Part shown: piece by piece, positions 34,617-37,783 of the stretch
Numbering within the stretch: the first letter of the stretch is position 1
Layout of the letters: the number at the start of each line of letters is the position of its first letter
NCBI GenBank assembly: GCA_003009815.1
Contig: PXPD01000015.1
Coordinates: 20,652-58,434 of the forward strand
Length of the DNA: 37,783 nt
Source of the DNA: Nanohaloarchaea archaeon SW_4_43_9
GTDB taxonomy: Archaea; Nanohalarchaeota; Nanosalinia; Nanosalinales; Nanosalinaceae
Reading direction: 5' to 3'
Program-made: the position numbers and the translations under genes
The notes under the pieces: generated by a model
The model's database searches: none
What the model saw: the letters and a program-made list of their open reading frames with translations, nothing else
Told to the model about the DNA's origin: nothing

Positions 34617-34742
34617 ATGAGTATTTCGATCAGGATGGTTATCTCAATGATTATCGGTATTGCTTTAGTATTGGCGCTTGCATTCCTGGTTCAAAATCAG
34701 ACATCTGGAGCTGAAACATTTCTAGTAGGTCTGCTTCCATGA
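34617..34742 (+). CDS. Tiny membrane protein of the pilus locus
   Basis: 41 residues: MSISIRMVISMIIGIALVLA and a short polar tail (QNQTSGAETFLVGLLP). TTTATTTA at 34586-34593 is within TATA distance of the ATG, so a promoter may sit inside the array. It overlaps the next gene by 4 bases (ATGA). Confidence 0.5.
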   Translation: MSISIRMVISMIIGIALVLALAFLVQNQTSGAETFLVGLLP

Positions 34743-34975
34743 ACTCTGAAACTGCTATAGTAGTCGCTATTGTAATGGCGGTTTTGATCATTCTTTCGAT
34801 GGCAACCATATACAGCGGAAGCCTTGACCAGGTAGGTAGCTCGCTTTTCGGAGAAAACTCTGATCAAAACGGCTTGTTTGAGCCGGATGAAGATGTGAAT
34901 GAGTTCCCAACCCGGGAAAACTCCCAGACCGAGGAATCAGTTTTTCAGGAGGACTTAGTATATGACGAGCTCTGA
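34739..34975 (+). CDS. Small TM-anchored acidic protein of the pilus locus
   Basis: 78 residues: N-terminal helix about 5-24 (AIVVAIVMAVLIILSMATIY) and an acidic exposed tail (SLDQVGSSLFGENSDQNG, then a Glu/Asp-rich end). No KG cleavage site before the helix, so it may be a signal anchor rather than a processed pilin. Ends 14 bases inside the next gene. Confidence 0.55.
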   Translation: MNSETAIVVAIVMAVLIILSMATIYSGSLDQVGSSLFGENSDQNGLFEPDEDVNEFPTRENSQTEESVFQEDLVYDEL

Positions 34976-35390
34976 GACGCCAGGAACTATTTCAAGAGTT
35001 ATACTAGGTGCAATTGTGGCGGCGCTGGCTATCGCTATCGCTACAGGTCTTTTTTCCGGTATTGCAGATGGTGGACTATCTAGAGAAAGAGCGGATCTAA
35101 GGGATTTTGTCAATGGTGTTAACTCGGTATGCAACGGCCAGCAAAGCGCAACTTCACCGCTCACCAATCTGGAAGACTATTACATAAACAGATCTGATGA
35201 AGAAAAAAAGGTCCATCTAGTTAATCCTAGTGAAGAGATTGTAGACACCAAAGAGGTGGAATGCCATATAGATAACGAATTCAAGGTCAGCAACTCCTAC
35301 AAAGTCGATTTACGGGAGGAAGGGAACAAAGAGACCTATGTTGAAGTTTCAGGAGGACAATACTCTTCCCAAGGTGGTGAAGATGAGTAA
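34962..35390 (+). CDS. Pilin-like membrane-anchored protein
   Basis: 142 residues with a helix at about 13-31 (VILGAIVAALAIAIATGLF) preceded by TSSETPGTISR, and a polar exposed domain (about 38-142) with two Cys residues (SVCNGQ, EVECHIDN) that may form a disulfide. The position in a run of similar small proteins and the helix-plus-domain layout suggest a minor pilin. Confidence 0.6.
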   Translation: MTSSETPGTISRVILGAIVAALAIAIATGLFSGIADGGLSRERADLRDFVNGVNSVCNGQQSATSPLTNLEDYYINRSDEEKKVHLVNPSEEIVDTKEVECHIDNEFKVSNSYKVDLREEGNKETYVEVSGGQYSSQGGEDE

Positions 35391-35787
35391 AGGATTATCT
35401 GTTACACTCAGTCTGGCTATAGTTACTTTCTTTGCTGTAGCTTTAGTGGCTAATATAGGAATTGAGAGGGTTGCGGAAATAGAAGATAGAATGTCGATGC
35501 ATGCAGTACCTCTCGTAGCTCAGAGGGTTGAGGTAGCAATCTATACCTTGAATGCAGGTAATGATGGTGAGGTCCAGTTAAATCTGCGTGATGAATACAA
35601 TCTTTCAAAAAATCCGGATCAAATAACTTACAATTTTACGAGCTATATACCCAGCCAGGACGATACAAGGAGATCCGAGATCAACCCTCCGGAAGGTGTC
35701 GGGTATGTAATAACAGAAGAGGGGAGATCTGAATATATTTGCTTGAGAAAAACAGGGATTATCAAGGTTAGTCCGGGTGAGTGCTGA
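35383..35787 (+). CDS. Prepilin-like protein
   Basis: 134 residues from the ATG at 35383, chosen because it gives MSKG followed by LSVTLSLAIVTFFAVALVAN, a typical archaeal class III signal, and AAGGTGGTGA lies just upstream. An ATG 45 bases upstream would add unrelated residues. The exposed domain (about 28-134) includes ENIEDRMSMHAVPLVAQRVE-like helix and a Cys pair near the end. It overlaps the previous gene by 8 bases and the next by one (TGATG). Confidence 0.65.
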   Translation: MSKGLSVTLSLAIVTFFAVALVANIGIERVAEIEDRMSMHAVPLVAQRVEVAIYTLNAGNDGEVQLNLRDEYNLSKNPDQITYNFTSYIPSQDDTRRSEINPPEGVGYVITEEGRSEYICLRKTGIIKVSPGEC

Positions 35788-36176
35788 TGGAAGATGTTTT
35801 ACCTTATGTAGCTGCCTCTGTCATGATTATACTGATTATCTTGGTGTCGATCAAGATGCAGATTTCAATGATGGAAGGACTGAACGATCTTACAGTAGAG
35901 AACAATGACAGACTGGGTTACAAGACCGCAGGTTCATTTCAGTTCTTGACGAAAGGAGAGAGATTTGGTGTTCTTACAAGAGAACAGTACGACAGCCTAA
36001 AAGATAACTGCGGACAATCTGTCGACGGGTTTTCCGGGGAGCCATTAACACTGGAGGATGCGGGTTGTTCAGAGGTAATAACCCCGTTGCCAGCTCCCTT
36101 AATGATTGTAGAACCTGAAGCTGAAAACTCATACAAGAAAATGGAGGTAGGTGAGACAAGTGAAGGGTTCAATTGA
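35787..36176 (+). CDS. TM-anchored small protein of the pilus locus
   Basis: 129 residues from the ATG in the TGATG overlap. Helix at about 6-26 (LPYVAASVMIILIILVSIKM), then an exposed domain of about 100 residues with two Cys residues (DNCGQS, AGCSEV). No KG processing site. Coupled to both neighbours by overlaps, so part of the same assembly. Confidence 0.58.
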   Translation: MEDVLPYVAASVMIILIILVSIKMQISMMEGLNDLTVENNDRLGYKTAGSFQFLTKGERFGVLTREQYDSLKDNCGQSVDGFSGEPLTLEDAGCSEVITPLPAPLMIVEPEAENSYKKMEVGETSEGFN

Positions 36177-36594
36177 TATAACAGTTCTTATAGTTGCAGT
36201 AGTACCTATGGTTCTGCTTCTAATACTTTCTGCATACTTCATCGCCGAAGATAATTTGAATGCAGAGCTTATAGGAGAGATGAGGTTTGAAGAAAGCAAG
36301 TTCCAGACTATATCTGTTCACTCCCAGATTATGGATAATGAGACGCAAAGAAAAATTGGTCTGTACAGTGTTCAGGAGAACGAGGTTCAAAAGAACGAAG
36401 TTGAAGAAAGAGCCGAGAATATTCTATCCGAGTATACAGAATATTACAGTTTTCAGGCCGCAGGAGATAATATATATGTAGAATCGGATGAGGATGGCAA
36501 CCGTGTAAGATTCTCCACTTACGTACCTTCTCCCAGCCAAGAAATGGTTAAAGCCACTACAGCTATAGAGATTACAAACCAGGAGGACCAGTAA
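36151..36594 (+). CDS. Prepilin-like protein
   Basis: 147 residues from a GTG (a second GTG is at 36160). VKG followed by SIDITVLIVAVVPMVLLL fits a class III signal. The exposed domain contains FQTISVHSQIMDNETQRKI and ends in EITNQEDQ. GGAGGT at 36142-36147 precedes both candidate starts. Its stop overlaps the next start by one base. Confidence 0.58.
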   Translation: MRQVKGSIDITVLIVAVVPMVLLLILSAYFIAEDNLNAELIGEMRFEESKFQTISVHSQIMDNETQRKIGLYSVQENEVQKNEVEERAENILSEYTEYYSFQAAGDNIYVESDEDGNRVRFSTYVPSPSQEMVKATTAIEITNQEDQ

Positions 36595-37643
36595 TGAAAG
36601 GACAGTATATAGGAATGCTGACAGTATTTGTCCTAGTTTTCATAATAACAGGCAATGTCTTCGGAGCCCTCCTTTTCCAGGAAGAATACAAAGAAGAGAT
36701 CAAGTTCAGTATAGGCAACTACAATACCATAGCTGAAGCACAAGTTATAGGTGAAAGATACATACCTAGAATGGAAACAGAGACAAACTATTCGAGCAAT
36801 ATAATCGCTCTAAGAATAAATGATGAAGAAAACCATCAAAAATGGAACGAGTTCTCTGTTGCTTCAAAACAGCAACTGAAAACCAACTACGAGCAAAGAG
36901 TTAAGGAAGAACTAGGTTCACAATCAAAGATTTTCGGATGTTCTGATCCAGAAGTAACCGAATTGAATGTAGAGGATAAAACAAACTATATAGCTAAACT
37001 GGAGCCGAACTCCATAACATGTAGAGAAAGTGTATCTGAAGAAGGTTCATCAACTATTGCCGACATAAAACTAGAAAAGGATGAGGTATCCGTGGATAAT
37101 GAAGATAACAGGTATGTAAGGATTTCAGAGGAAGCAGTAGAACTTGGAGATAGTTTGAGCAACGCCGATTACCCTGAATGGCAGGGTTCTGGATCAGCAA
37201 GTTCAGGTACAGAGGATGAATCCTGCGTGTCGTCTGTTAGTCTTTCCCAATTAAAACAAAATGCTGAATCTGAGGCGATAGATAAAGCCGAAGAAAGTAA
37301 AGACGATATTATTGCCGGTGATGATGACTTTGCAGAACATATGCTAGACAAAGTGGAGGATGCAGAAGATAGTTATCAAAAGCCTGATTGGATAAATATC
37401 GAAACCAATAGCGATGTGGAATATAGAACTATAATACAATACGCAAATAGAGATAGTTGTTCTCTACCTGATGACGAGGGAGACGAACAATCAGGCCAGA
37501 GAGGTAGCGCGGGTGCAAAAGCTGTACCGGATGATTTAATATTAAATTATACTTTGGAGGATTCTGAGAGAAGGGTGATTGACTTGGATGGAGGTAGGAA
37601 GAGTATTCCATTCAAGTTTGAGTTTGTCAAAGATATGGATTGA
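36594..37643 (+). CDS. Large prepilin-like surface protein, last gene of the pilus array
   Basis: 349 residues. MKG followed by QYIGMLTVFVLVFIITGNV fits an archaeal prepilin signal. The exposed part is acidic and Ser/Asp/Glu-rich with several N-glycosylation sequons and four Cys residues, compatible with a large minor pilin or tip protein. It is the final gene of the overlapping run, followed by a T-rich stretch and then alba. Confidence 0.62.
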   Translation: MKGQYIGMLTVFVLVFIITGNVFGALLFQEEYKEEIKFSIGNYNTIAEAQVIGERYIPRMETETNYSSNIIALRINDEENHQKWNEFSVASKQQLKTNYEQRVKEELGSQSKIFGCSDPEVTELNVEDKTNYIAKLEPNSITCRESVSEEGSSTIADIKLEKDEVSVDNEDNRYVRISEEAVELGDSLSNADYPEWQGSGSASSGTEDESCVSSVSLSQLKQNAESEAIDKAEESKDDIIAGDDDFAEHMLDKVEDAEDSYQKPDWINIETNSDVEYRTIIQYANRDSCSLPDDEGDEQSGQRGSAGAKAVPDDLILNYTLEDSERRVIDLDGGRKSIPFKFEFVKDMD

Positions 37644-37653
37644 TCTGAGACAG

Positions 37654-37661
37654 TTTTTTAT
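37654..37661 (+). terminator. T-run after the pilus array
   Basis: TTTTTTAT begins ten bases after the stop and could end the pilus transcript. It also lies 40-47 bases before the alba ATG, the distance of the TATA box in the leadered genes of this window, so it could equally be part of that promoter. Confidence 0.35.
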
Positions 37662-37670
37662 CAGTTCTAG

Positions 37671-37695
37671 TTTAAATGTCTAGTAAGGTGAACTA
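37671..37695 (+). promoter_or_regulatory. Upstream region of alba
   Basis: TTTAAAT at 37671-37677 lies 24-30 bases before the ATG. AAGGTGAAC (37685-37693) carries the GGTGA element nine bases before the start, as in the surface-locus leaders. Confidence 0.4.
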
Positions 37696-37700
37696 ACAGT

Positions 37701-37783
37701 ATGCCAGAAGAAGATGACAACACAGTATACGTCGGTTCAAAACCTGCTATGAGCTATGTTCTCGCTGTAGTAACACAGTTTAA
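37701..37783 (+). CDS. albA: Alba chromatin protein, 5' end only
   Basis: The 27 complete codons (MPEEDDNTVYVGSKPAMSYV, then LAVVTQF) match the N-terminus of Alba, an abundant archaeal protein that binds DNA and RNA as a dimer: V-x-V/I-G-x-K-P-x-M-x-Y-V is its signature. The Lys in GSKPAMSY is the one whose acetylation modulates DNA binding in Sulfolobus. The rest lies beyond the window. Confidence 0.85.
   Translation, partial: MPEEDDNTVYVGSKPAMSYVLAVVTQF

Noticed and set aside
1..37783. tRNA, rRNA, CRISPR arrays or insertion sequences
   Set aside because: Intergenic gaps are short and AT-rich; no cloverleaf, regularly spaced repeat or transposase was found by eye.

Overview
The window carries an archaeal genome segment of roughly 40% GC with very acidic proteins. 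Archaeal marker genes include pelota, Trm5, diphthine synthase, a DUF63 membrane protein, a DUF357 protein and, cut by the right edge, Alba. Start regions mostly show archaeal TATA boxes about 25-30 bases before the start codon (leaderless style). The acidity, the many coiled coils, and a pilus locus built of small single-pass proteins suggest a DPANN archaeon, probably a halophile such as a nanohaloarchaeon. That placement is inference.

Layout: (1) 1-1338, a left-edge partial gene and two small membrane proteins. (2) 1398-3502, a membrane-anchored HtrA protease convergent with pelota. (3) 3557-11133, a TM-anchored surface protein joined to a 978-residue polytopic membrane protein, a DUF63 protein, and three tandem paralogous lipoproteins. 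(4) 11146-19959, a cell-surface locus: a repeat surface protein with an apparent frameshift, a 975-residue PKD-domain protein, a membrane protein with a twin-arginine-like segment, a small acidic protein, and two divergent coiled-coil proteins. Four genes here share one promoter/leader design. (5) 19960-23116, housekeeping: a truncated PIN protein, Trm5, DphB, DUF357 and two membrane proteins. (6) 23156-37643, a type IV pilus-like locus: a membrane coiled-coil protein, small and paired multi-pass membrane proteins, two cytoplasmic coiled-coil proteins, a PilB/FlaI-type ATPase, a FlaJ/TadC-type platform protein, and about ten small N-terminal-TM proteins, several with an archaeal prepilin-like KG cleavage site. 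(7) The 5' end of alba.

The ATPase and platform protein would assemble the pilin-like products into a filament or secretion pseudopilus; the 647-residue split protein with a lectin-like C-terminal part is a candidate tip adhesin. Several reading frames are broken: the ATPase (internal loss of about 60-70 bases, inferred), the surface protein at about 12650, the putative adhesin at about 33030, and possibly the left-edge gene. These may be assembly or base-calling errors or real decay; I cannot tell which from sequence alone. No tRNA, rRNA, CRISPR array or insertion sequence was seen.
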